In this document: positions 15,779 to 24,467 of the stretch, piece after piece | Layout: each line of letters starts with the position of its first letter | Numbering within the stretch: the first letter of the stretch is position 1 | Assembly: GCA_963643225.1 (NCBI GenBank) | Contig: CAVIIX010000017.1 | Location: forward strand, 1-40,038 | DNA from: UBA1258 sp963643225 | GTDB lineage: Bacteria; Bacillota; Clostridia; Lachnospirales; Lachnospiraceae | Direction: 5' to 3' | DNA: 40,038 bases | The notes under the pieces: generated by a model | Told to the model about the DNA's origin: nothing | The model's database searches: none | Seen by the model: the letters and a program-made list of their open reading frames with translations, nothing else | Position numbers and translations under genes: made by a program

Positions 15779-17455
15779 ATGAAATTTACTGAAATGCCCT
15801 ATGAAAGGGTAGATTTTGAAGAGCTTGGAAGGACTGTAGAGTCTTTTACAAACCGCATGAAGGAAGCTAAGACTGCAAAAGAAGCTTTTGAAATTCATGA
15901 TGAAATGGATAAGGTTTATAAGCATGCAGTTTCCATGTATACCCTAAGCTACATCCGTCATGACATAGACACAACCGATGAGTTTTACGAAAAGGAAAAA
16001 GCCTATTACGATGAGGTGCTTCCTCTTTTGGATGGTCCCCTGGTAGAGTACCATAAGGCTTTGTTTAATTCGCCCTTCAGAAGCGACCTTGAAAAGGAAT
16101 TAGGTCCTGTTTCCTTTAAAAACATGGAACTTTCAATGCGTTCCTTTGTGCCTGAAATGGTGCCTTTAATGCAGAAAGAAAATGCTCTGGTAACAGAATA
16201 TCAGAAGCTTATTGCAACAGCTGAAATTGAATGGGAAGGAGAAACCTTAAATCTTTCCCTAATGTCAAAATACACAACCGACCCTGATAGAGAAATCCGT
16301 AAGAAGGCCTTTAAGAAAACCGAAGCCTTTTATTTATCCGTACAGGATAAGCTTGACAGCATCTACGACGAGCTTGTAAAGGTAAGAACCGAAGAGGCAA
16401 AGCTTTTAGGCTATGAAAATTACGTTAAGCTTGGCTATGACCGGATGAACAGAAATTCCTACGGCCCTAATGAAGTTAATGCCTTCAGAAAGGAAGTTAA
16501 GGAAAAGATTGTACCTTTAGCTACAAAAATTAATGAATTAAGAAGAGAAAGACTTGGACTTGACAGGCTTTATTATTACGACACCATCAATTTTGCAAAC
16601 GGCGACCCCTGCCCCATTGGTGAGCCTGATGAAATTTTAAAGAGTGCCCAGGAAATGTATGCAGAGCTGTCACCTGAAACAAAAGAATTCTTTGACTACA
16701 TGATGGAAAATGAACTCTTTGACGTACTTGGACGTAAGACAAAGCGTGCCGGCGGTTACATGACAAGCATTTATGATTTTGATAACTGCCCCTTTATCTT
16801 TGCAAACTTTAATAAAACAAAGCACGATGTAAATGTTGTAACACACGAAGCAGGACATGCTTTCCAGGGCTTTGTATCCAGAAACAACCGTAAGGAATTA
16901 AATGAAATCGGTATGGAAACTGCTGAAATTCATTCCATGTCCATGGAATTCTTTACTCTTCCATGGATGGAAAAATTCTTTGGAGACAGAGCAGATGACT
17001 ATCGCCTTTCGGAGCTTGAAGAGGCAATTACCTTTATTCCCTACGGCACCATGGTGGATGAGTTCCAGCATATCGTTTATGAAAATCCAGATATGACGCC
17101 TGTTGAAAGAAGAGAAGCCTGGCTTAAATTAGAAAAGCAATACCGCCCTGACATGGACTTTGCCGACAACAAATTCTTTAGTGAAGGCGGTTGGTGGCAG
17201 AAACAGTCACATATTTATAATTCTCCTTTTTATTATATTGACTACTGTCTTGCCCAGACTGTTGCTTTAGAATATAAGGCCTGGATGGATAAAGACTTTA
17301 AGGCTGCGTGGAACAGTTATTTTAAGCTTTGTAAGATGTCCGCTAAAGATTTTTACGTAAATATGCTTCCAAAGGTTGGCATTAAGACTCCTTTTGAAAA
17401 AGGCTGTTTAGATGAAACCGTTGCCATGGTAAAAGAAAAATTGAACCTTTGTTAA
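15779..17455 (+). CDS. M3 family oligoendopeptidase
   Basis: A 558-residue zinc metallopeptidase of family M3 (PepF/thimet type). The catalytic HEAGHAFQ motif lies in DVNVVTHEAGHAFQGF (about residue 355) and the third ligand in GMETAEIHSMSMEFF. These enzymes are cytoplasmic and degrade peptides of about 6-20 residues; no signal peptide is seen. I prefer the ATG at 15779 over 15761, because ATGGAGG at 15761 is a good ribosome binding site for it. Its leader contains the hairpin repeat element. Confidence 0.94.
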   Translation: MKFTEMPYERVDFEELGRTVESFTNRMKEAKTAKEAFEIHDEMDKVYKHAVSMYTLSYIRHDIDTTDEFYEKEKAYYDEVLPLLDGPLVEYHKALFNSPFRSDLEKELGPVSFKNMELSMRSFVPEMVPLMQKENALVTEYQKLIATAEIEWEGETLNLSLMSKYTTDPDREIRKKAFKKTEAFYLSVQDKLDSIYDELVKVRTEEAKLLGYENYVKLGYDRMNRNSYGPNEVNAFRKEVKEKIVPLATKINELRRERLGLDRLYYYDTINFANGDPCPIGEPDEILKSAQEMYAELSPETKEFFDYMMENELFDVLGRKTKRAGGYMTSIYDFDNCPFIFANFNKTKHDVNVVTHEAGHAFQGFVSRNNRKELNEIGMETAEIHSMSMEFFTLPWMEKFFGDRADDYRLSELEEAITFIPYGTMVDEFQHIVYENPDMTPVERREAWLKLEKQYRPDMDFADNKFFSEGGWWQKQSHIYNSPFYYIDYCLAQTVALEYKAWMDKDFKAAWNSYFKLCKMSAKDFYVNMLPKVGIKTPFEKGCLDETVAMVKEKLNLC

Positions 17456-17512
17456 TATATGTTTAATTAAAATAGTTTAATATGTTTCTACCAACTAAAG
17501 GAGGTACTGCAA

Positions 17513-17704
17513 ATGGATATTGCGGGATTAGCAATGAATTTGGCAATGATCAATACCCAGAATGATGTAGGCACAGCAGTGCTTGCTAACGCCCTTGACA
17601 ATGCGGAAATTGCAGGCGATGGTATTGTGAAAATGATTGGACGCTCTGAAATGGAAGCAAGCGTCAATCCTAATGTAGGCACAAATATCGATATTTATGC
17701 ATAA
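17513..17704 (+). CDS. YjfB family small protein (putative motility protein)
   Basis: A 63-residue protein beginning MDIAGLAMNLAM with INTQNDVGTAVLANALDNAE. This matches the small YjfB family (Pfam name putative motility protein), often found in flagellated Firmicutes; the role is unknown. A strong AAAGGAGG site precedes the ATG. No flagellar genes are in the window. It is followed at once by a terminator. Confidence 0.8.
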   Translation: MDIAGLAMNLAMINTQNDVGTAVLANALDNAEIAGDGIVKMIGRSEMEASVNPNVGTNIDIYA

Positions 17705-17708
17705 AAGA

Positions 17709-17736
17709 AAAGCCGGTGCGTAGCACCGGCTTTAAT
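17709..17736. terminator. Terminator between the YjfB-like gene and cvfB
   Basis: Perfect 11-bp stem AAAGCCGGTGC / GCACCGGCTTT with loop GTA. The T run is short on both sides (TTTAATT right; TTTTCTTTTA on the minus strand), so it may end both convergent transcripts. Confidence 0.85.
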
Positions 17737-17778
17737 TCAGTCGCGTTAGCTTAGAAAGCTAATTTTAATTTTTGCCCA

Positions 17779-18636
17779 TTATAATAATCTTATTTTACCA
17801 TCGGCAGTAATGTCGATTTTTTTGTTTTTATAAAGATTACCTACGGCCTTCTTAAATTCATTTTTACTCATGCCTGTTTCTCTTGTGATAACAAAAGGGT
17901 CAGCCTTTTCGGTAAAGGGAAGCACGCCGTCAAAGGCTTTAATAATATCTAAAAGTCTGTCAGCATCTGTTGCAATCTGAGCATAGGCTTTATCACGGAT
18001 TGATAAATTAATCTTACCGTCTTCTCTTACGGATACGACACGGGCTTCTATTCTGGCGCCGATTTCGCATTTTCCGTACATTTCTTTTTTGGGGATAAGC
18101 CCCTGATATTTATCATCGATTGCCACAAAGGTGCCGAAGTTGTCGCTTGTCTGGTAAACGGTACCCTTTATTTTGTCGTCTTTCTTATAAGGGGCGTTAC
18201 TTAAAAGATAGGGATAAACATTCATGGTGGAACAGATACGCCCTGACTTGTCTAAATAAACTGCCACCAAAACCTCATCGCCTGCGTTTACGCGCATAGT
18301 CTGCTCCTTAAAGGGTAAAAGTAAATCCTTTTCAAGACCCCAGTCAAGGAAAGCGCCGATTTTACCTGTTTCCTTAACGGTAAGCCTCTTTACCTCATGT
18401 AGGGAAATATAGGCCTTTGAAACAGTTGCGATGGGACGGTCGTTTGAATCAAGGTATACAAATACTTCAATTGCATCACCCCGCTTTAAGCCTGCGGGTA
18501 CCTGCTTTTTAGGAAGTAAAACGTGTTCGTGGGCTGCAGGTACCTTTTTATCCTTTAATTCTTCGGGCACTAAATAAACACCGAATTCTACCTGCTTTTC
18601 CATATAAAGAGTCTGTGTCGTTGCTAATGTAAACAT
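17779..18636 (-). CDS. cvfB: S1 RNA-binding protein, CvfB/YitL family
   Basis: A 285-residue protein with several S1-like OB folds (e.g. GKIGAFLDWGLEKDLLLPF and GTFVAIDDKYQGLIPKKE) and a C-terminal winged-helix-like segment (ITRETGMSKNEFKKAVGNL). This is the CvfB architecture, known from Staphylococcus aureus as an RNA-binding regulator of virulence and from B. subtilis as YitL. CGGAGA precedes the ATG. It lies downstream of tRNA-Gln on the same strand but behind a terminator; its leader contains repeat copy B. Confidence 0.9.
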   Translation of the reverse strand: MFTLATTQTLYMEKQVEFGVYLVPEELKDKKVPAAHEHVLLPKKQVPAGLKRGDAIEVFVYLDSNDRPIATVSKAYISLHEVKRLTVKETGKIGAFLDWGLEKDLLLPFKEQTMRVNAGDEVLVAVYLDKSGRICSTMNVYPYLLSNAPYKKDDKIKGTVYQTSDNFGTFVAIDDKYQGLIPKKEMYGKCEIGARIEARVVSVREDGKINLSIRDKAYAQIATDADRLLDIIKAFDGVLPFTEKADPFVITRETGMSKNEFKKAVGNLYKNKKIDITADGKIRLL

Positions 18637-18666
18637 ATGTATCTCCGTTCTCCTGTTAATAAGTCA

Positions 18667-18748
18667 ATGATACGCGAGTGTGCATTATTGGCACGTAGTG
18701 CCCTTTACCATATAGGAAATTGCAATGCAATTTCCTACATAGTAAAAA
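18667..18748 (-). repeat. Hairpin repeat element, copy B (upstream of cvfB)
   Basis: On the plus strand TACCATATAGGAAATTGCA (18706-18724) and its near-perfect inverse (18726-18744) form a 19-bp hairpin with a single-base loop; beside it is GGCACGTAGTGCC (18690-18702) and the end TACGCGAGTGTGCAT. Read on the minus strand this is the same order as copy A at 15660-15746. Confidence 0.75.
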
Positions 18749-18771
18749 AGGGATGAAATAATTCATCCCTT
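18743..18771 (-). terminator. Terminator of tRNA-Gln
   Basis: Perfect 10-bp stem AAGGGATGAA / TTCATCCCTT with a four-base loop, followed on the minus strand by six T. It begins seven bases after the tRNA 3' end. Confidence 0.92.
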
Positions 18772-18777
18772 AAATCG

Positions 18778-18849
18778 CTGGGGTACAAGGATTCGAACCT
18801 TGAAATGACGGAGTCAGAGTCCGTTGCCTTACCGTTTGGCGATACCCCA
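18778..18849 (-). tRNA. tRNA-Gln (anticodon CTG)
   Basis: On the minus strand TGGGGTA pairs with TACCCCA, the anticodon stem ACGGA/TCCGT encloses loop CTCTGAC with anticodon CTG, and the T arm reads AAGGTTCGAATCCTT. 72 bases, CCA not encoded. A single-gene unit with its own promoter and terminator. CTG is the second glutamine anticodon besides TTG. Confidence 0.96.
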
Positions 18850-18888
18850 AAGGCTTGTGCATGTGCCCTAAAGCAATTGCACTAGATG

Positions 18889-18917
18889 ATTATAGGAGAA
18901 GAAAACAAAAAAATCAA
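18889..18917 (-). promoter_or_regulatory. Promoter of tRNA-Gln
   Basis: On the minus strand TTGATT (18917-18912), 17-base spacer, TATAAT (18894-18889). Transcription would begin about 30 bases before the mature tRNA. Confidence 0.85.
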
Positions 18918-19168
18918 CCCCAAATTTTAATTTTTTTTGCAAATATGGATTATTTTCTTTTGCGGAATTTTTTTTGGTAATTTTTTGTATGTTGAAAATG
19001 CACAAAAAATTTTCAAAAAATGAAAAAATGCATAAAAAAACGACATTTAGGACTTGGCTTTTTAAGTAAAAGATAATAAAATAAAAGCTGAAATCGAATT
19101 CCTGCAATGAAAATCATTGAAAATTCATTGTGAAAAATGTCTAACATACATATCAATTGGAGGGAAAC
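18918..19168. other. AT-rich intergenic region between tRNA-Gln and the CdaR-type regulator gene
   Basis: About 250 bases (319 counted from the tRNA) without a supported gene. It contains repeated T and A tracts (for example near 18930-19050), which suggests intrinsically bent DNA. The plus-strand promoter candidate at 19054-19082 and the ribosome binding site TTGGAGGG at 19157-19164 lie at its right end. I see no RNA gene in it. Confidence 0.6.
19054..19082 (+). promoter_or_regulatory. Candidate promoter of the regulator-ftsEX-wall cluster
   Basis: TTGGCT (19054-19059), 17-base spacer, TAAAAT (19077-19082). The leader would be about 80 bases. It is the only convincing promoter seen ahead of the eleven-gene run from 19169 to 31478, although internal promoters cannot be excluded. 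Confidence 0.5.
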
Positions 19169-20257
19169 ATGATATCGAATCAGATATTACAGACAACCAT
19201 CGACGGCCTAAAGAGCATTGCAAGAGTAGAGCTTTGCGTAGTCGACACAGAGGGTAAGGACGTCGTATCAACCACCGGTCATATGAACAACATTGCAAAG
19301 GCCGCCAAGGAATTTGCGCAGGGCATCGCCGACTCCCAGGAGATTCAGGGATATCAGTATTTCAAAATTTACGATGAGCAGATGGTGGAATACATTCTTA
19401 TTGCCTGCGGCACAGGTGAAGACGTGTACATGATCGGCAAAATGGTGGCCTTCCAGATTCAGAACCTTATCGTGGCCTATAAGGAGCGTTTTGATAAGGA
19501 TAACTTCATTAAGAATCTGCTGCTTGACAACCTTCTTTTGGTAGACATATACAGCCGTGCTAAAAAGCTTCATATAGCAACCGATGTTAAACGTGTTGCT
19601 TTAATAGTAGAGGCCGGCGAAAGAAAAGATTCAAATGTGCTTGAATGTATTCGTACACATTTTGGTTCCAACAATAAGGACTTCATTACCGCTGTTGATG
19701 AAAACAACGTAATCGTAGTAAAGGAGCTTGAAGAAAATGATGTAAGCCGCGAGATTGAAAAGGCTGCCAAGGCTATTATTTCAGTACTTGATAAGGAGGG
19801 CATCAGGGAGGTTCATGTTTCCTACGGCACAGCGGTAGGCGAAATCAAGGAGGTATCCCGTTCCTATAAGGAAGCCAAGATGGCCCTTGATGTAGGAAAG
19901 ATTTTCTTTTCTGAAAGAGATATAGTGGCATATTCGGAGCTTGGTATAGGCCGTTTAATTTATCAGCTTCCCATCCCTCTTTGCAAAATGTTCATAAAGG
20001 AAATTTTCGGCGGCAAGAGCCCTGACGACTTTGACGAAGAAACTCTTACCACCATTATGAAATTTTTTGAAAACAGCCTTAACGTGTCAGAAACCTCACG
20101 TCAGCTTTTCATTCACAGAAACACACTTGTGTACAGACTTGATAAGCTCCAAAAGACCACAGGCCTTGACTTAAGAGTTTTTGAAGACGCAATCACCTTT
20201 AAGATTGCGCTTATGGTTGTTAAATACATGAAGTACATGGAAAGTATCGAATACTAA
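19169..20257 (+). CDS. CdaR/PucR-type transcriptional regulator
   Basis: A 362-residue regulator. The N-terminal ~130 residues (ILQTTIDGLKSIARVELCVVD) resemble the sugar-diacid-recognition domain of CdaR, the middle is a GGDEF-like/CdaR domain, and the C-terminal ~60 residues form the PucR helix-turn-helix (SLNVSETSRQLFIHRNTLVY, RLDKLQKTTGLDLRVFEDA). The ligand is unknown. The ATG at 19169 follows TTGGAGGG. It ends 16 bases before ftsE, so it may be cotranscribed with, or control, the division and wall cluster; a PucR regulator next to ftsE is recurrent in Clostridia as far as I recall. Confidence 0.85.
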   Translation: MISNQILQTTIDGLKSIARVELCVVDTEGKDVVSTTGHMNNIAKAAKEFAQGIADSQEIQGYQYFKIYDEQMVEYILIACGTGEDVYMIGKMVAFQIQNLIVAYKERFDKDNFIKNLLLDNLLLVDIYSRAKKLHIATDVKRVALIVEAGERKDSNVLECIRTHFGSNNKDFITAVDENNVIVVKELEENDVSREIEKAAKAIISVLDKEGIREVHVSYGTAVGEIKEVSRSYKEAKMALDVGKIFFSERDIVAYSELGIGRLIYQLPIPLCKMFIKEIFGGKSPDDFDEETLTTIMKFFENSLNVSETSRQLFIHRNTLVYRLDKLQKTTGLDLRVFEDAITFKIALMVVKYMKYMESIEY

Positions 20258-20273
20258 TTTAAGGGGTATATTA

Positions 20274-21005
20274 ATGGCAACTTCCAATCGCAAGAAAAAG
20301 CTTATGGGGGATGATGAGGCTATCGTTTTAACAAGCGTCTCCAAATCCTATCAGGCAGGCATTCCTGCATTAAGCAATATAAACGTAAAAATCAAAAAGG
20401 GTGAATTTGTATTTATCGTGGGCGAAAGCGGCTCCGGCAAATCAACCCTTATAAAGCTATTGTTAAGAGAAATCGTACCCACTCAGGGAAGTGTGTACGT
20501 ACTTAATTATAACCTTAATAAGATTCCTCACAGAAAGGTGCCTAAATTCCGCCGCAACATCGGTGTGGTTTTCCAGGACTTCAGACTTTTAAAAGACAGA
20601 AACGTATACGAAAACGTAGCCTTTGCCCAGCGTATCATTCAGGTGCCCGGTAAACAGATCAGAAGAAATGTGCCTGAGGTACTTGCAACCGTAGGCCTTG
20701 CAGGCAAATATAAGGCAAAGCCTCAAAGACTTGCAGGTGGTGAACAGCAGCGTGTTGCTATTGCAAGAGCACTTGTTAACCGCCCTCAGATTCTGCTTGC
20801 AGATGAGCCTACAGGCAATCTTGACTTTAAGAATACGGCTGAAATCATGAAGCTTCTTGAAGAAATAAATAAAAAGGGAACAACCGTCATCATGGTTACT
20901 CACAATAAGGACATAGTCAACTCAATGCAGAAGCGTGTCATTACCCTTAATAAGGGCGTAATTGTAAGTGACACCGAGAAGGGAGGGTATGTAGATGAAG
21001 ATTAG
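20274..21005 (+). CDS. ftsE: Cell division ATP-binding protein FtsE
   Basis: A 243-residue ABC ATPase. Walker A is GESGSGKST (residues 50-58), the Q-loop VVFQDFRLL, the signature LAGGEQQRVAIARAL (family consensus LSGGEQQ), Walker B LLADEPTGNLD (D177, E178) and the H-loop VTHNK. An extra ~15 residues at the N-terminus precede the usual FtsE start. With FtsX it forms a membrane complex that uses ATP hydrolysis to activate wall hydrolases at the division site. It overlaps ftsX by 11 bases. Confidence 0.96.
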   Translation: MATSNRKKKLMGDDEAIVLTSVSKSYQAGIPALSNINVKIKKGEFVFIVGESGSGKSTLIKLLLREIVPTQGSVYVLNYNLNKIPHRKVPKFRRNIGVVFQDFRLLKDRNVYENVAFAQRIIQVPGKQIRRNVPEVLATVGLAGKYKAKPQRLAGGEQQRVAIARALVNRPQILLADEPTGNLDFKNTAEIMKLLEEINKKGTTVIMVTHNKDIVNSMQKRVITLNKGVIVSDTEKGGYVDED

Positions 21006-21891
21006 TACATTTTTCTATACCCTTTGGCAGGGAGTTAAAAATATATTCCGCAACAAGCTGTTTTCTTTAGCCTCAATAGCTACAATCAGCGCCTGCCTGT
21101 TTTTATTCGGCATTTTCTATTCAATACTTGTCAATTTCCAAAATGTCGTAAAAACGGCAGAAGAAGGCGTGTGTGTTGTAGTTTTCTTTGATGAAGGCAT
21201 TACGGACAAGAGAATTGATGAAATTGGCGACATGATTAAGAGACGTACTGAGGTTTCTGAAATTAATTTTGTATCGGCTGATGAGGCCTGGGAGACCTTT
21301 AAGGAAGATTATCTGGGTGAATACAGTGACGGCTTTACGGAAAACCCTTTGGCAGATTCGGCCAATTATGAAATTTATTTAAGCGACGTTTCAATGCAGA
21401 GCGCGCTGGTTACCTACCTTGAGTCAATTGACGGCGTAAGAGAGGTTAAGCGCTCTGAGCTTACGGCACTTACATTAGACAATGCCAATAAACTCATAGG
21501 CTATGTGTCGGTTGGTATTATCGCTATACTTTTGGCAGTTTCCGTATTTCTTATAAGCAATACGGTTACTATTGGTATACAGGTGCGTTCCGAAGAAATT
21601 TCCATTATGAAATACGTGGGCGCTACCGACTTTTTTGTAAGGGCACCCTTCGTAATTGAGGGTATTTTAATAGGGGCAATCGGCGCGGCTATTCCCCTTG
21701 GCATCATTTACTTTATTTATAACAGAGCCCTTCAGTTTATAACAGAGCAGTTTAACGTGCTTTCAGGCCTTCTTAACTTCTTAACGGTTCAGGAGGTATT
21801 TGATACTCTTATCCCGGTTTCAGTTTTAATCGGTGTGGGCATCGGTTTCTTTGGAAGCTTTACAACTGTCAGAAAGCATTTAAGAGTGTAG
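20995..21891 (+). CDS. ftsX: Cell division protein FtsX
   Basis: A 298-residue membrane protein with one helix near residues 20-45, an extracellular domain (residues ~50-165) and three helices in the C-terminal half (YVSVGIIAILLAVSVFLISN, FVIEGILIGAIGAAIPLGII, IPVSVLIGVGIGFFGSF), the FtsX topology. SEEISIMKYVGATDFFVRAPF is the conserved cytoplasmic segment that meets FtsE. The extracellular domain would bind the coiled-coil hydrolase encoded next. Confidence 0.95.
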   Translation: MKISTFFYTLWQGVKNIFRNKLFSLASIATISACLFLFGIFYSILVNFQNVVKTAEEGVCVVVFFDEGITDKRIDEIGDMIKRRTEVSEINFVSADEAWETFKEDYLGEYSDGFTENPLADSANYEIYLSDVSMQSALVTYLESIDGVREVKRSELTALTLDNANKLIGYVSVGIIAILLAVSVFLISNTVTIGIQVRSEEISIMKYVGATDFFVRAPFVIEGILIGAIGAAIPLGIIYFIYNRALQFITEQFNVLSGLLNFLTVQEVFDTLIPVSVLIGVGIGFFGSFTTVRKHLRV

Positions 21892-21923
21892 TTTTTGTAA
21901 AAAGAAAACGGGAGGAATAATGC

Positions 21924-23159
21924 TTGAAAAAGCGTAAGCCCCTTTTGGCACTGCTTTTATTTACTTCGGTCATACTGTTTACTGCAAGCTATGATTCCTA
22001 TGCAGGAACATCACTTTCCGCTATCACGAGTGACAGTATTAAGGAAAAACAGAATCAGATAAGCGACTCTGAAAATTTAAAGAAACAGCTCCAGTCAAAC
22101 CTTTCAAATGCAAAGGAAATTAAGAAGGAGCTTGAGGCTTTAAAGGCAGACGTGTCGGCTTATATCAGAAAGCTTGACGAAGAAATAATAGCAATTCAGG
22201 AAAAAATAGATGAATATAAATCTCTCATTGCCGACAAAGAGCTTGAAATAGAGCAGATTACGGAAGAGCTAAACGAAGCTATTGCGACCGAAGAAAATCA
22301 GTATGCCGCAATGAAAGCCCGGATTAAATTTATGTATGAAAAGGGCGGCACCCTTTATCTTGAAATAATGTTTAGTTCGGAAGGCTTCGGCGATTTCCTT
22401 ACGAAGGCAGACTATATTGAAAGGCTTGAAGCCTACGATCGTAAGATGCTTGAAGAATATAAGGCAACAAGAGAGTGGACAGAGCTTGTAAAACAGACGC
22501 TTGAAGCCGAAAAGGAAGTGCTGGATGCCGCAAAAGAAGCCTGTGAGGAAGAAGAGGCTTCCTTAAACGAGCTTATGGAAGAAAAGGAAGTGCAGCTGGC
22601 AGATTACACAAGCCAGATTAAAGCAAAGACTCAGCAGATAAGCGATTATGAAGCGGATTTGGAGGAGCAGACAGAGCTCATAGAAGCTCTGGAGGCCTTG
22701 ATTTTGGAAGAACAGAAGGCAATTGCCGCTAAAAATGGCGTAGTTCTTAGTTACGACGGCGGTAAATTTACCTGGCCGTGTCCTTCGTATGTAGCCATAA
22801 CCGATGATTTTGGATGGCGTACGGATCCCTTTACGAGAGCGACCACTTATCACTCGGGCATAGATATGGCGTCACCCTCAGGCACAAAAATACTTGCAGC
22901 CTATGACGGTGTGGTGGTGGCTTCAGGCTGGAACAATTCCATGGGTAACTATATTATGATTAACCATGGTGACGGCCTTTACACAATTTACATGCATGCA
23001 AGCAAGCTTTTGGTTGAAAAGGATGAAATTGTAGCAAGGGGTGAACACATAGCAAATGTCGGCACCACGGGACGTTCCACCGGTAACCATTTACATTTCG
23101 GGGTACGCCTAAACGGCTCATACGTAAGCCCCTGGCCTTATCTTGGCGTAAATAATTAA
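21924..23159 (+). CDS. Secreted coiled-coil M23 peptidase (FtsEX-associated murein hydrolase)
   Basis: A 411-residue exported protein: signal peptide (KKRKPLLALLLFTSVILFTA), a long coiled coil (about residues 35-265) and a C-terminal LytM/M23 domain. Zinc ligands are all present (H310 and D314 in YHSGIDMA; H389 and H391 in GNHLHFG), so it should be an active glycyl or D-amino-acid endopeptidase, unlike E. coli EnvC, which lacks them. The position just after ftsEX makes it the likely partner, comparable to PcsB in pneumococcus and CwlO in B. subtilis. The start is TTG at 21924 with GGGAGG eight bases upstream; an out-of-frame ATG lies four bases before it. Confidence 0.92.
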   Translation: MKKRKPLLALLLFTSVILFTASYDSYAGTSLSAITSDSIKEKQNQISDSENLKKQLQSNLSNAKEIKKELEALKADVSAYIRKLDEEIIAIQEKIDEYKSLIADKELEIEQITEELNEAIATEENQYAAMKARIKFMYEKGGTLYLEIMFSSEGFGDFLTKADYIERLEAYDRKMLEEYKATREWTELVKQTLEAEKEVLDAAKEACEEEEASLNELMEEKEVQLADYTSQIKAKTQQISDYEADLEEQTELIEALEALILEEQKAIAAKNGVVLSYDGGKFTWPCPSYVAITDDFGWRTDPFTRATTYHSGIDMASPSGTKILAAYDGVVVASGWNNSMGNYIMINHGDGLYTIYMHASKLLVEKDEIVARGEHIANVGTTGRSTGNHLHFGVRLNGSYVSPWPYLGVNN

Positions 23160-23183
23160 ATTACAAGGACTAAAACGGATTTT

Positions 23184-24464
23184 ATGGAAGAGTTGGAATT
23201 AAAGAAAATAAAAAGAGGCTATTTTTTTAAGGGAAGTCTCGTAGGCGTTTTGGTAGCCACTGTGTTATTAACCATTGTATTTGCCATTAATTTAAATAAT
23301 ATAACAGACATCTACAATTCAAACATTGAATATTATAAAAATCTGGATGTCACTACGGCTCCGGAAACAAACGGAAGCGACATACTCATGACAGAGGCCT
23401 TTATTAATAAGGCTGAAACCATTTATCAGGGGGTTGTAAAAGAATTTTATTTTGAAGACGACATCGATGTGACTATGATGCATGATAATATGTATAAAGC
23501 CATTATAGATTCCCTTGGCGATAAATACGCCGAATATTATACTGAAGCAGAGCTTGAAACGCTCTTTTCTGAAACGGAAGGCGTCTATTACGGAATCGGT
23601 TCCTATGTTTCAATGGATGATGAAACGGGATATCCCATTTTGTCGGGCGTCTTTGCCGATTCTCCCGCCGCAAACGCAGGCCTTAGAGACGGAGATATTT
23701 TAATTGAAGCTGACGGTGAAAATCTTTTGGGACTTACCTTAACTGAGTGCGTTGACAAAATAAAAGGACCTGAAAACACCGACGTCGTGCTGACGGTTTA
23801 CAGAGAAAACGAGACTGAATATTTATATATAACTGTTACCCGTGCCAAGGTTGAATCTCCTACAGTCAAATACGAAATGAAGGATAATTCAATCGGCTAT
23901 TTACAGATTACGGAATTTGACGATGTTACCACCAATCAGTTTAAGGAAGCCTATGATGCTTTGAAAGCACAGGGCATGAAGGCAATGGTGCTTGATTTAC
24001 GAAGCAACGGCGGCGGCAATTTAGAAACAGTTCTTGCAATTGCCGGAGAAATGCTTCCGGAAGGCGTTATTACCTATACGGTCGATAAGTACGGTAACAA
24101 AGAAGTAAGTAAGTGCGCGGGTAATAATCCTGCAGATTTTCCAATTGCAGTGCTTACAAACGAATATACAGCAAGCGCTTCTGAGCTTTTGACAGGCGCG
24201 CTTAAGGACTACGGACTTGCGGTTTCAATCGGCACAAACACCTATGGAAAGGGTATTGTACAGAGCATTTATCCTTTTTCGGATGGTAGCGGTATTAAGA
24301 TTACCACAAGCCGTTATTATACGCCAAACGGCATCTGCATTCACGAAACCGGTATTGCTCCGGATATTGAGCTGGAATTTGATTCTGAGCTTTATTATGG
24401 CGAGGAAGGAATCGATAACCAGCTTGAATATGCACTTGAGTACCTTTTAGAAAAGATAAAATAA
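23184..24464 (+). CDS. S41 family C-terminal processing peptidase
   Basis: A 426-residue CtpA-like protease. It has an N-terminal membrane anchor (SLVGVLVATVLLTIVFAINL), a PDZ domain (about residues 130-210: GIGSYVSMDDETGYPILSGV, SPAANAGLRDGDILI) and an S41 domain with the catalytic serine in EYTASASELLTGAL and lysine in TNTYGKGIVQ. It acts outside the membrane. In several species such proteases control wall hydrolases, and here it stands next to one, which suggests a shared task in cell separation. The racemase-like gene begins only three bases after its stop codon. Confidence 0.93.
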   Translation: MEELELKKIKRGYFFKGSLVGVLVATVLLTIVFAINLNNITDIYNSNIEYYKNLDVTTAPETNGSDILMTEAFINKAETIYQGVVKEFYFEDDIDVTMMHDNMYKAIIDSLGDKYAEYYTEAELETLFSETEGVYYGIGSYVSMDDETGYPILSGVFADSPAANAGLRDGDILIEADGENLLGLTLTECVDKIKGPENTDVVLTVYRENETEYLYITVTRAKVESPTVKYEMKDNSIGYLQITEFDDVTTNQFKEAYDALKAQGMKAMVLDLRSNGGGNLETVLAIAGEMLPEGVITYTVDKYGNKEVSKCAGNNPADFPIAVLTNEYTASASELLTGALKDYGLAVSIGTNTYGKGIVQSIYPFSDGSGIKITTSRYYTPNGICIHETGIAPDIELEFDSELYYGEEGIDNQLEYALEYLLEKIK

Positions 24465-24467
24465 TTT

